DNA of 64,000 nt from Pseudomonas sp. RIT-PI-q (lineage in GTDB: Bacteria > Pseudomonadota > Gammaproteobacteria > Pseudomonadales > Pseudomonadaceae): assembly GCF_001297125.1 (NCBI RefSeq), contig NZ_LHPC01000028.1, positions 310,001 through 374,000 of the forward strand. Direction: 5' to 3'. Below, piece after piece: positions 45,532-53,672 of this stretch; position 1 is the stretch's first letter; every line of letters starts with the position of its first letter. A program made the translations under genes and the position numbers. The notes below the pieces were generated by a model. The model searched no databases, had not been told where the DNA came from, and worked only from the letters and a program-made list of their open reading frames with translations.

Positions 45532-46197
45532 ATGGAAAGCAGTACAACCCTCCCCAGAAAATATTTTGTTGTTGTTACTCACAGTCCGGCACTGCAACTT
45601 GAGCTTGAGGAATTACTTTCCAGCAAGCGCTATAACTCATTCGGCACATCCCAGGCAAAAATGTTTGTGGAAGGTGTTACCCCACACTCTTCCGCCCCCA
45701 AGCTGATGGAGTTTATTTTTCCGCATGTAGACAGAATGCTCCCTCCTGTTATCCAGCATGATACACAGCGAATACTGTCGACATTCGAATCCGAGTGGCA
45801 AGCTGCTCAGTGCGACACACTTGCAGATGACTCCAGGGATGACACCAGGGACTCCATACCCAAGGGCGCCAAACCGCATTACCCTTATAATGAAGCCTGG
45901 CGACTGAGTAATGGCAGCGGTGCTTTGGTCAAGGATGACGTTGAGGTTGTGTTGACGGGCCTTGAGGCCACACTGGTTGAAAAAATGCTCCACCATGACG
46001 ATCGTGTCGTCAGTAAAGACGACCTTATCCGGAGCATCGGTAGAGAACCCGAACACTATCGGGGCCTGGAAATGTGCCTGAGTCGCCTACAAGAAAAGTT
46101 CAAGAGCGCCAGTAATGGCGAGCGTCTTTTCCGAGCGGTCAGGAATCGTGGTTATTGCCTGATACAAAAAATCGTCCGAGTAAAAAGCCTTACCTGA
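45532..46197 (+). CDS. Second winged-helix regulator of the exopolysaccharide locus
   Basis: A 221-residue protein whose C-terminal 90 residues form an OmpR/PhoB-like winged helix (VVLTGLEATLVEKMLHHDDR, VVSKDDLIRSIG, RGLEMCLSRLQEKFKSA, FRAVRNRGYCLIQK). The N-terminal part begins like a receiver (RKYFVVVTHSPALQLELEEL) but is too short and lacks the phospho-acceptor region. The ATG at 45532 has an AAGGAGAG site; a longer upstream frame overlaps the EAL gene and is rejected. It starts 34 nt after the EAL gene, completing a regulatory trio. Confidence 0.78.
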   Translation: MESSTTLPRKYFVVVTHSPALQLELEELLSSKRYNSFGTSQAKMFVEGVTPHSSAPKLMEFIFPHVDRMLPPVIQHDTQRILSTFESEWQAAQCDTLADDSRDDTRDSIPKGAKPHYPYNEAWRLSNGSGALVKDDVEVVLTGLEATLVEKMLHHDDRVVSKDDLIRSIGREPEHYRGLEMCLSRLQEKFKSASNGERLFRAVRNRGYCLIQKIVRVKSLT

Positions 46198-46556
46198 CTC
46201 AATGGAATGATCGTCCTGGTAGTGCACAACAAAAATAAAAACGCACTCAACCATCTTATCCTTCTGCCTCCCCCTCACCGCCCCCCCTGTTCTCTCCCCC
46301 CACAAACCAACCTAAATGATCGACTATTTATAACGCCATCCAGACCCCTTGTATAACAGCCACATACACTAATCGCTCGTTAAAAGTCGTCAGATAACAC
46401 GCCCCCCAATAAATTAATCTATTCACTGATGAGAGCGCCGCTCGTTGGCGTTTCGCTCGTCAATGCACCGCCATCTTATAAAAATAATAATTTTTGCATC
46501 ATCAAATTTGGCTGTTGTCTGCCAACACGCGAATGGACGTATTTTGGGGATATCGC
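46198..46556. other. Leader region between the regulator trio and the initiating sugar transferase
   Basis: A 359-bp region. Positions 46250-46320 are C-rich and almost free of G on the plus strand (for example CTCACCGCCCCCCCTGTTCT), the composition of a Rho-utilisation site. A TTGGC-N8-GCCAA dyad lies at 46508-46525. I saw no canonical ops/JUMPStart element. Confidence 0.5.
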
Positions 46557-47951
46557 ATGGTTAACAATCTTCGTATCAATCGAAATACCCCCCTCAAAGG
46601 ACTGACTTTCTGGGGACAATGGGCACTTGGAATGGGCTTTGTCGTAGCCTTGTTATATCTATTGGTTTATTACCAGACAGGCACGGTAGAGTTTTATTAT
46701 CGAGTGTGTGCAATTCTAACTGTACTGGCATCGGTTCCCGCCTATTCATGGTGTGGCGTCTATGCAAAGAAGGATAATTTCCTGGTAGGGCTGGGACGAT
46801 TGTTGATGGGCTGGTTAATGACATTGGCAGCGCTAGCAATAGTCGCCTTTATCTGTAAGGCCAATGAGCTGTTTTCTCGTCAAATCATCCTGGTATGGGC
46901 TACTTGCAGCTACATCGGCCAGGCGCTGTTGTACGTCCCGCTGCATGGTTTTTCGAAATACTACCAACGGTCACTTCAAAGTGAGCGAAAAACGCTGATC
47001 GTAGGCACTGGCGAGCTGGCATTGGGATTGGCTAACAAGCTTCGTACCCTCGAGCACTTCCCCTTGGTCGGCCTGGTAAGTTCCGACACGACTCCCTTGC
47101 TCGAGAAGGGCGCGCCACCTGTCGTAGGTCCGCAGGAGGAGTTGCTGGAACTGATCAAGGCTCATGACATCCGACGCCTGTACATCACACTGCCCCTAAG
47201 TGAAGCGGCAAAAATCGAAGCCATGTATGTCGACTTGCTGGATGCCAACGTCGATGTTGTCTGGGTTCCGGACTTGAACAGTCTGACGCTGCTCAATCAC
47301 TCGGTCAGTGATGTCGACGGCCTTCCAGCGATCTACTTGAATGAAAGCCCGTTGACCAGCCAGCCCACTGCCGCATTGAGTAAAAGCCTGCTCGATAAAA
47401 GCGTGGCACTGATGGCCATTATTCTTCTTAGCCCGTTACTGCTGGTGATTGGCCTGGCCGTCAAACTCACCTCCCACGGTCCGGTTTTCTTCAAGCAGGA
47501 TCGTCACGGGTGGAACGGGAAGGTCATCAAAGTCTGGAAGTTTCGTTCGATGCGTGTGCATGACGATCACGAAGTCAAGCAGGCCAGTCGTAACGACTCG
47601 CGGATAACTCCGATCGGACGCTTCATTCGTCGCACTTCAATCGACGAGTTGCCGCAGTTGTTCAATGTCTTGCAAGGCCATATGGCGCTGGTCGGGCCAC
47701 GTCCTCATGCCGTTGCGCACAATGACTATTACTCCGGCAAGATTCTCGCTTACATGGCTCGTCACCGAATCAAACCGGGGATTACCGGGCTGGCTCAAAT
47801 CAACGGGTGTCGTGGCGAGACAGACACCATCGACAAGATGCAGAAGCGCGTCGAAATCGACCTTAAGTACATCAATAACTGGTCGTTGTGGCTGGATCTG
47901 AAAATCCTGGTGAAGACGCCCTTCACCTTGCTGTCGAAAGACATTTATTGA
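46557..47951 (+). CDS. Undecaprenyl-phosphate glucose/hexose-1-phosphate transferase
   Basis: Polyisoprenyl-phosphate sugar-1-phosphate transferase that loads the first sugar on undecaprenyl phosphate to start the repeat unit. The 464-residue protein has about four N-terminal membrane helices (to about residue 125), a Rossmann-like middle (TLIVGTGELALGLANKL), one membrane insertion near 285-305, and the catalytic domain with FFKQDRHGWNGKVIKVWKFR, RRTSIDELPQLFNVL, LVGPRPHA and KPGITGLAQING. This resembles WcaJ/WbaP-type enzymes; glucose is the commonest substrate. Two further in-frame ATGs upstream are possible starts; 46557 has a GGGGAT site. Confidence 0.93.
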   Translation: MVNNLRINRNTPLKGLTFWGQWALGMGFVVALLYLLVYYQTGTVEFYYRVCAILTVLASVPAYSWCGVYAKKDNFLVGLGRLLMGWLMTLAALAIVAFICKANELFSRQIILVWATCSYIGQALLYVPLHGFSKYYQRSLQSERKTLIVGTGELALGLANKLRTLEHFPLVGLVSSDTTPLLEKGAPPVVGPQEELLELIKAHDIRRLYITLPLSEAAKIEAMYVDLLDANVDVVWVPDLNSLTLLNHSVSDVDGLPAIYLNESPLTSQPTAALSKSLLDKSVALMAIILLSPLLLVIGLAVKLTSHGPVFFKQDRHGWNGKVIKVWKFRSMRVHDDHEVKQASRNDSRITPIGRFIRRTSIDELPQLFNVLQGHMALVGPRPHAVAHNDYYSGKILAYMARHRIKPGITGLAQINGCRGETDTIDKMQKRVEIDLKYINNWSLWLDLKILVKTPFTLLSKDIY

Positions 47952-47990
47952 CGGCAACGACTCTAGTTGATTGCGCGCCAGCAGGTTAAT

Positions 47991-48010
47991 AAGGGGACGA
48001 AAGTCCCCTT
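47991..48010 (+). terminator. Hairpin between the sugar transferase and rfaH-like genes
   Basis: AAGGGGAC-GAAA-GTCCCCTT is a perfect 8-bp stem with a stable GAAA loop, 40 nt after the transferase stop codon. Only TTGCGC follows rather than a T-run, so it may be a weak terminator or a 3'-end stabiliser. Confidence 0.55.
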
Positions 48011-48067
48011 TGCGCTTGGTCTGGCGCCAACTCAAGACTTTCAACTCGCCAAGTAAGGAAGACTCGG

Positions 48068-48574
48068 ATGATCGCGAGTAAACAATATGCCAATCCCGCC
48101 TGGTATCTGATTCACTGCAAAGCCAAGCAGGATGAGCGCGCCGAGGAAAATCTGCAGCGTCAAGGTTACCAATGCTATCGCCCGACTTATCGGCGCGAGC
48201 GCCTTCTGCGGGGCAAGCGACAAACGCTTTGCGAGTCGCTGTTTCCCGGCTATCTGTTTATCCAGCTCAGCGGGCACGACAACTGGGCGCCATTACGTTC
48301 AACGCGAGGTGTATTGAGGACAGTCAGTTTTGGCGGTCAGCCGGTGGCGATTGCCGATGAAGTGATCGGGCATCTTCAACTACGCGAACGCGAACCATCG
48401 GCACAACCGCTGCTGACACAGGGCGACCTGGTGCGTATCAATGAGGGGACTTTTGCAGAGCTGGAAGCGCTGTTTCTGGCGATGGATGGTGATGAGCGGG
48501 TTGTACTGCTGATGAACTTTCTGCAACGCGAGCAGCGCGTCAACCTGCCACTGTCGAGTATCACCAGGCTTTAG
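48068..48574 (+). CDS. RfaH-like transcription antitermination factor (NusG family)
   Basis: A NusG paralogue of 168 residues that would ride on RNA polymerase and suppress pausing and Rho-dependent termination in long surface-polysaccharide operons. The NGN domain is clear: WYLIHCKAKQDERAEENLQR, GYQCYRPTYRRERLLRGKRQ, ESLFPGYLFIQL and STRGVLRTVSFGGQPVAI. A short KOW-type C-terminal region follows (QGDLVRINEGTFAELEALFL). It sits beside the locus it probably controls. General NusG is expected elsewhere in the chromosome. Confidence 0.92.
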   Translation: MIASKQYANPAWYLIHCKAKQDERAEENLQRQGYQCYRPTYRRERLLRGKRQTLCESLFPGYLFIQLSGHDNWAPLRSTRGVLRTVSFGGQPVAIADEVIGHLQLREREPSAQPLLTQGDLVRINEGTFAELEALFLAMDGDERVVLLMNFLQREQRVNLPLSSITRL

Positions 48575-48680
48575 GAATACCAGGGCGCCGTGTGGAAGTT
48601 GCCGAGCACAAGCAAACTTCAAGTGGCGCCCCGCTTAATACCCCTTCCTCCTCGCGCTCCCTTTCTGACTGACCACTCAG

Positions 48681-48712
48681 CGACCTACAGGGCTTGCTCG
48701 CCCTGCAGGTCG
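48681..48712. terminator. Bidirectional hairpin between rfaH-like and yjbH genes
   Basis: CGACCTACAGGGC and GCCCTGCAGGTCG pair (one G-U or C-A mismatch, depending on strand) around a 6-nt loop, midway between two convergent stop codons. Confidence 0.7.
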
Positions 48713-48719
48713 CCAGCTC

Positions 48720-50795
48720 TTACTCCGTGATCTTCTCAAAGTTGCGATAGAACAGATCACTGTCGCGGCTATCCGTCATGCTGTGCAGCGAATAACTACG
48801 ATTGAGTCTTGCACCACCGTCCCGGGTCAAAGGCGCCCAGACGATATTGGCGCGACGCATCGTCGACACGCTCATCAATTCGTCGAACGGGATGGAGATG
48901 TAGATGCCTTTGTCGAAACTACCTTCGCCATACTCCTCTTTAGTCGCCGTGGTTAGCGTGACCCAGCCACCGAATCGCACACCGTTGCGGAATTCACGTG
49001 ACAGGTCGACCGTGGTGCCCCAGTCGCGAGCCAGGTAGCGTCCAACACTAACGGCCGCCTGGGCATCGAATGGCAAGTCGGTATAGCCAGTGATGTGGCC
49101 AGTAACGGTCGAGTAGTCGCGCAGACCAAATCCCTGATCAAAGTTACGCTGGCGAACAAAGTTCAGATCGGCACCTACAGACCAGCGCTGACCTGCCGGG
49201 CGAAAGAGCACCTCACTGCCGACACCGGCAAACATGGACTCCAGATAGCCACCGTAAACCATGCCGTACCAGTCTTTATCCAACTGCTTGGCGTGGTTGA
49301 GCTGGAACGTCGGCATGGTGACGTCAGAGGTCGTCAAATACTCGCGCAGATCGGTACGCACCCGAGGTAATCCACTCGGCGCGTCGTAAGTGAACTTGTC
49401 ATAGTTATTCAACAAGTTGACGCTCAGCAAACCGCTCCACCAGGTATTACGAGTGAAGCGATACTCAGCGTCGGCATCGGCAGTGACCTGATAGAGCAAC
49501 CCATCGGGACCACCGATGTTCTGCTTGTAGCCCAGACCAAGACCATAAGAGAAGGGATCTCGCGCCCCGGTATAGAGCGTGGTTTCAGTGTGTGGTACTG
49601 CAGCGTTGACCTCGGTGGCGCGATGTAAGTCTTGAAGAGGCTCTTGGTTTTTGACCACTTCGCGAAAGGTTTCGCGCGGAACACTGGTTTCTTCCAGCGG
49701 CATGTCGTATCGCTTGTTGACCAAGGTAAACCAGTCGATATCGTCGTTGACGCTATTGTCCAGAATCCGGCTGGCCCGTCCCACGGCTTTTGCCGAATAA
49801 AAGTAACGCGACTGCTCACCGTACACCAACAACTCAGAGCCTCGCTGAGTGATGCGCTCCACTTTATAGCCGGCATTGTTCTGCAGGCGCTGGGACACAT
49901 TGGCCCAATTGACCTGATCCGGGGGGGTGACAGGCGCCTGGGCCGGAAGAGGTTCCGCTGGCGGGGCATAGGTCTTTGGCGGGGGCTTGCGGCCGGCAAA
50001 GTTAGTGTGCAGCGTGATACCGAACATGGCGGGATTGCCACGCTCCCAGGCAGCACTGAGGTCAACTGAGTCAGTCAGTTTGAAGACTGCGCCGATGTTG
50101 ATGGGTGAGTCTTGCTTGATCGCATTGTCGAAGGGTTCGTTTTTATAGTCATTGCCTTCGTATTCGGCTTTCAAACTGAGCGGCGCCCAAGGTGTTTGAT
50201 AGGCGACACCTCCGAACAAGGATGGCGATCCTCTAAAGTAATTCGCATTGAAGTCGCCTGTCCCTTCGCTGGCTGGTCGCGTATCAAAACGGTCATCGAC
50301 CCACCCAAGCGGGTTATCGAAATCGCCCCTATTCCCCATGTAACCCCAAGCGATACCGGCGCTGAAGTCAAAATTTCCAAAGCGTTTGTTGGCTACAAAA
50401 TACTCGCTGGAAAATAACCCTGTACCACCGATGTCCTGAAAACCCAACGCCACTTGAGGAAGCCAATGGCTTTCCTGCCACAAGCGAATTTTGCCGTCGA
50501 CCGCCTTGTCTTTGTAGCTTTGGCTGCCGCTGAGGGATTCGGGGCCGTATGGTCGATTGGTAATGGCGGTATAGCGAAACGAGCCCTCAAGCCATTCAAA
50601 GGGTTGTAGCGAAAGACTGTAACGAGTGTAGGGGCTGGTGCGATTGGCATTGATACTCAACTCGCCGGCAGGCGCCATGCGAGCAGTGGGCGTTTGTAAC
50701 AAACCCACGCCCCCGAAATCATTCTGGGTATAACGTGGTTCTCCATGAGCCAAACCACAAGGCAACAACAGGACCGCTGCAAAACGTAACTTCAA
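48720..50795 (-). CDS. yjbH: YjbH-family outer-membrane exopolysaccharide protein
   Basis: A 691-residue exported beta-rich protein (signal MKLRFAAVLLLPCGLAHGEP). It shows the YjbH/GfcD family start (DFGGVGLLQTPTARMAPAGE) and repeated aromatic beta-strand patterns to the C-terminus, consistent with an outer-membrane barrel with a periplasmic insert, the latter bearing a Pro-rich linker (PPPKTYAPPAEPLPAQAP). In enterobacteria the yjbEFGH/gfc genes serve exopolysaccharide or group 4 capsule export. It is last in the yjbE-wza-yjbF-yjbG-yjbH operon and overlaps yjbG by 4 nt. Confidence 0.9.
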   Translation of the reverse strand: MKLRFAAVLLLPCGLAHGEPRYTQNDFGGVGLLQTPTARMAPAGELSINANRTSPYTRYSLSLQPFEWLEGSFRYTAITNRPYGPESLSGSQSYKDKAVDGKIRLWQESHWLPQVALGFQDIGGTGLFSSEYFVANKRFGNFDFSAGIAWGYMGNRGDFDNPLGWVDDRFDTRPASEGTGDFNANYFRGSPSLFGGVAYQTPWAPLSLKAEYEGNDYKNEPFDNAIKQDSPINIGAVFKLTDSVDLSAAWERGNPAMFGITLHTNFAGRKPPPKTYAPPAEPLPAQAPVTPPDQVNWANVSQRLQNNAGYKVERITQRGSELLVYGEQSRYFYSAKAVGRASRILDNSVNDDIDWFTLVNKRYDMPLEETSVPRETFREVVKNQEPLQDLHRATEVNAAVPHTETTLYTGARDPFSYGLGLGYKQNIGGPDGLLYQVTADADAEYRFTRNTWWSGLLSVNLLNNYDKFTYDAPSGLPRVRTDLREYLTTSDVTMPTFQLNHAKQLDKDWYGMVYGGYLESMFAGVGSEVLFRPAGQRWSVGADLNFVRQRNFDQGFGLRDYSTVTGHITGYTDLPFDAQAAVSVGRYLARDWGTTVDLSREFRNGVRFGGWVTLTTATKEEYGEGSFDKGIYISIPFDELMSVSTMRRANIVWAPLTRDGGARLNRSYSLHSMTDSRDSDLFYRNFEKITE

Positions 50796-51559
50796 GGGGC
50801 CACCTCAGCCACAGGTTGAGTGGCGAGGAATTCGGCCAACTGCTGATTTAGTTCGGGGGTCGGTGGGTCAAGATCATCGTTCTTGATCGGCACGAGGATT
50901 TTACTGCCCGCAGCGGGCCAATAGCCCTCTTCCCGATTCCACAATGCGACGCCAATTCGCCGGGTGTGACCATCGGGCTGGATAACCCACAGATAGTCCA
51001 TCTCTGCATCGGACGAGGCCTGACAGGATTGCAGGTAGTCACGGGCTTCCTGCATCGCGCGATAAGGCAGCCGGCAAGGTTTCACAACAGCGCCCAGCAC
51101 CTCCACGGAGTCGGGGCGAAGTGGATAGACAAGACGGTCACCATCGGCAATATGATCGTTAAGCGCAAATCCGACCTCTACGGCAACAGGATCAAGTACC
51201 GCGACCTTGCGTCCGGTTACCGGAAACTGACTTACCTCTTCAAAGAGGCGGTCTGCCAACGCAGCCCGGGCAGGCTTGTTAAATAGTAAGGCGCCACGCT
51301 GCAGGACTTTCAAATCGAACAATACCCCGACTTTCAGCCGGCGCTGTTCTTCCAGCAAAGGCTGGCGCAACCATGCCGCACCCAACCAATAACTCTCGGC
51401 ATTGGGTTGCGCAGCAGCAATAACATCCAGCAAACGCGCTCCTGGCTGGATCTTGAACTGACCAGGGCTGCGAACGTCACCACTGACAGTCACGTCGGCA
51501 TGACTCATGCCTGACCCGGCTAATAACAAGCCGGCAATCACTATATTCAGACGCTTCAA
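50792..51559 (-). CDS. yjbG: YjbG/GfcC-family periplasmic capsule protein
   Basis: A 255-residue exported protein (signal peptide cut after SHA, residue 21) with a SLBB/GfcC-like pair of beta-grasp segments: VTVSGDVRSPGQFKIQPGAR near the N-terminus and RLVYPLRPDSVEVLGAVVK in the middle. GfcC proteins act in the periplasm with the Wza-type channel. Start and stop codons overlap the neighbouring yjbF and yjbH by 4 nt each, showing a tightly coupled operon. Confidence 0.88.
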   Translation of the reverse strand: MKRLNIVIAGLLLAGSGMSHADVTVSGDVRSPGQFKIQPGARLLDVIAAAQPNAESYWLGAAWLRQPLLEEQRRLKVGVLFDLKVLQRGALLFNKPARAALADRLFEEVSQFPVTGRKVAVLDPVAVEVGFALNDHIADGDRLVYPLRPDSVEVLGAVVKPCRLPYRAMQEARDYLQSCQASSDAEMDYLWVIQPDGHTRRIGVALWNREEGYWPAAGSKILVPIKNDDLDPPTPELNQQLAEFLATQPVAEVAP

Positions 51560-52215
51560 TTAATAGCTCCCTGTGCAGAACGCAACTGAATGACCTTCAG
51601 GGAAATTTGAGGCGTTAGATGCTGCTCGCTCTGAATGACGAAACCATCATGTGGTCTGATCCAATAACGATTAACTGCATGGAAATCTATTTCAGGTGCA
51701 TCAATGCGCTCATCGACACGGAGCAAGGCGTAAGTCTTATCCATCACCTTGATGTCCTCGACGCCCTCTTTGGTAAACCGGCTGTACACGGCAATACCCA
51801 CGCGATAACCGTCATAGATATCGATCCAGCGCGTGCTGCTATAGCCGTCAGGCAGCAGATGAAGTCCACGCTTGAACGGGGACTCACCCTCCCAGCGAGT
51901 ACCATCAAGGTTGATTCCCAGGCCAACGCTGCGCACGATCAAACCGTCGCGCATCAACAACACCTGCTTACCTGAGGCAACCCAGAATTGCAGGTCGCCA
52001 CGCTGACGAATCATCGCCATGACGCCCTCGCTGGAGGACGTGGTGACTTTGATCTGAGGAAAGGGAACAGCGTCCAGCTGGGCCTGGGTCAACTCCAAAG
52101 AGTCGGGCCCAACCGCGGACGCTTTAAGCGTATCGAAAGAGGCTTTCATCAGTGGATTGCACCCACACAACATGAAAGCCATCGCCCAGTAGGCGCTGCT
52201 GCGCAAAATATTCAC
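51556..52215 (-). CDS. yjbF: YjbF/GfcB-family lipoprotein
   Basis: A 219-residue lipoprotein (signal MNILRSSAYWAMAFMLCGC, lipobox Cys19) with the YjbF/GfcB pattern, including FWVASGKQVLLMRDGLIVRS and GLHLLPDGYSSTRWIDIYDG. It is probably an outer-membrane-anchored accessory factor for polysaccharide export. It follows the wza-like gene by 15 nt and overlaps yjbG by 4 nt. Confidence 0.88.
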   Translation of the reverse strand: MNILRSSAYWAMAFMLCGCNPLMKASFDTLKASAVGPDSLELTQAQLDAVPFPQIKVTTSSSEGVMAMIRQRGDLQFWVASGKQVLLMRDGLIVRSVGLGINLDGTRWEGESPFKRGLHLLPDGYSSTRWIDIYDGYRVGIAVYSRFTKEGVEDIKVMDKTYALLRVDERIDAPEIDFHAVNRYWIRPHDGFVIQSEQHLTPQISLKVIQLRSAQGAIN

Positions 52216-52230
52216 GGGTAGATTTTGCCC

Positions 52231-53346
52231 TTATCTGCTGCCGGCTTCGCTCATGTCATTTCTTGCGGCAGCGCCTATGCCGACGATGGATGCAGACGGA
52301 ACCAACTGGCTGATAAAGCGATTCCAGCGAGTAACATTGGCAGGCCCGACATAAACCACGTCCTGCGCTTGCACATCAAAACGGGTGGCCAAGGCCATGG
52401 CAGACGGCGAGTTGGCTTCCAACTGGAAAATCTTCGCCGGTTCCTTGTCGATGTTTTCGACGCCGCGGATGACATAAACGGCATTGCCGTTAGAGGTCGT
52501 CTGGTTCAAGCCACCCACCGTACCCAGCACATCGGACAAGTTCATGGTTTTGGTTTTGAAGCTCAATGCCCGTGGCTGAACAACCTCGCCCATGACATAG
52601 ATCCGCTTGCGGTCGTTGTAGGGCAGATACAACTGGTCGCCAGCCTTGAGGTAGACATTGGGCAATTGTGAGTTGTCCTGGCGGTTTAGCGAGTCCAGGT
52701 CCAACTTATATTGGCGACCATCACGAGTAAGGGTCAGGTTCGAAAGGTCAGCATTGGTAGGATCGATGCCAGCAGCACCAACAGCTTCAACGACGCTCAG
52801 AGGTGTAGTGGTAAGTGGTTGCTGCCCGGCTCTGATGACGGCACCAGAAACAACGATTTTCTGGCTGGCGAACCGCAATACGCTAACGTCTACTTGAGGG
52901 CTGTCGATAAATTGAGTGAGTCGCTCAGCAATGTAGGCACGTAGCTCCTCAATCGTTTTGCCAGCCGCAGCTATATTTCCCACATAGGGGTAAAAGAGAT
53001 TGCCGTCCGGCCGCACAAGACGCCCGTTCGCATCGATTTGCTGCTGAGGACCGGAAGGAGCTGTTAGCTCGGGATGGTCCCAAACCGTAATAAACAGCAG
53101 ATCATTTGCACCAATCCGATAACTTTGTGGCGAATAGCGCAGAAGCTCTGCAGGAATGACATCATCTACTTGATTCGCAGCATCCATGGCGATCAATTTA
53201 GGTGTAATTTGAATTAGCTCAACACGACTGCTCTCAGGTGTTCCTTCACGAACGATTTGACTGGTGTCCATATGTTGACCTGGGGAAAACATACAGCCTT
53301 GCAAAGTAATACTTGCCAGTATGGCAACAGAAAGATTTCGAATCAT
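52231..53346 (-). CDS. Wza-type outer-membrane polysaccharide export lipoprotein
   Basis: Forms the octameric outer-membrane channel for polysaccharide. The 371-residue protein has a lipobox (LQGC, Cys18), the Poly_export domain (YRIGANDLLFITVWDHPELT, DANGRLVRPDGNLFYPYVGN), two SLBB domains (KIVVSGAVIRAGQQPL and RIYVMGEVVQPRALSF) and a C-terminal amphipathic segment (RWNRFISQLVPSASIVGIGA) that in Wza lines the pore. It follows yjbE across a terminator and leads into yjbFGH. No Wzc-type kinase gene is in the window. Confidence 0.93.
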   Translation of the reverse strand: MIRNLSVAILASITLQGCMFSPGQHMDTSQIVREGTPESSRVELIQITPKLIAMDAANQVDDVIPAELLRYSPQSYRIGANDLLFITVWDHPELTAPSGPQQQIDANGRLVRPDGNLFYPYVGNIAAAGKTIEELRAYIAERLTQFIDSPQVDVSVLRFASQKIVVSGAVIRAGQQPLTTTPLSVVEAVGAAGIDPTNADLSNLTLTRDGRQYKLDLDSLNRQDNSQLPNVYLKAGDQLYLPYNDRKRIYVMGEVVQPRALSFKTKTMNLSDVLGTVGGLNQTTSNGNAVYVIRGVENIDKEPAKIFQLEANSPSAMALATRFDVQAQDVVYVGPANVTRWNRFISQLVPSASIVGIGAAARNDMSEAGSR

Positions 53347-53376
53347 ATTGGCACTACGCTAGTTGAGAGCACATCC

Positions 53377-53416
53377 AAAAAAACAAGGCCACCCAGGTAG
53401 CCCTGTGTGACCTTGT
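53377..53416 (-). terminator. Terminator/attenuator between yjbE and the wza-like gene
   Basis: On the minus strand ACAAGGTCAC pairs with GTGGCCTTGT (one G-U pair) and is followed directly by seven Ts. It lies 20 nt after the yjbE stop and 31 nt before the wza-like start, so read-through or relief is needed to express the rest of the operon from the yjbE promoter. Confidence 0.82.
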
Positions 53417-53435
53417 CCAAACACTGCCGGTAATG

Positions 53436-53672
53436 TTATCTAGTAGTACCCGTAGTACCAGTAGTACCGGTAGTACCTGTAGTACCACCATTAGAACTTC
53501 CGCCACTGTTGGACGCGGCTACCACACCCGCAACCACCGCAGCGCCGATCAACAAACTTGTACCTACAGTGACCGAACCGACCACCGGAGTATCAAGAGT
53601 CAACGGTTCTTCTGCCGCCATTGCCGAGGAACTCAAAAGACCCACCAGCGCGACAGCAAATAACTTTTTCAT
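53436..53672 (-). CDS. yjbE: YjbE/GfcA-like small exported protein with Gly-Thr-Thr repeats
   Basis: A 78-residue secreted protein (signal MKKLFAVALVGLLSSSAMAA). The mature chain has a hydrophobic Gly/Ala/Val stretch (SLLIGAAVVAGVVAASNSGG) and ends in five Gly-Thr-Thr tripeptides and Arg, matching the Thr-rich tails of YjbE/GfcA proteins. AAGGAGT precedes the ATG. It is the first gene of the export operon and is separated from wza by a strong terminator, so it should be made in excess over the downstream proteins. Confidence 0.85.
   Translation of the reverse strand: MKKLFAVALVGLLSSSAMAAEEPLTLDTPVVGSVTVGTSLLIGAAVVAGVVAASNSGGSSNGGTTGTTGTTGTTGTTR
53442..53489 (-). repeat. 9-bp tandem repeat encoding the YjbE tail
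   Basis: Five tandem copies of GGTACTACN (minus strand) encode Gly-Thr-Thr. Only the last base varies (A, C, T, G, T), and the unit is in frame, so copy-number change would alter tail length without a frameshift. Confidence 0.85.

Noticed and set aside
46508..46525. TTGGC-N8-GCCAA dyad as a sigma-54 promoter
   Set aside because: Spacing and bases do not match the GG-N10-GC sigma-54 consensus; it is kept only as a possible binding site.
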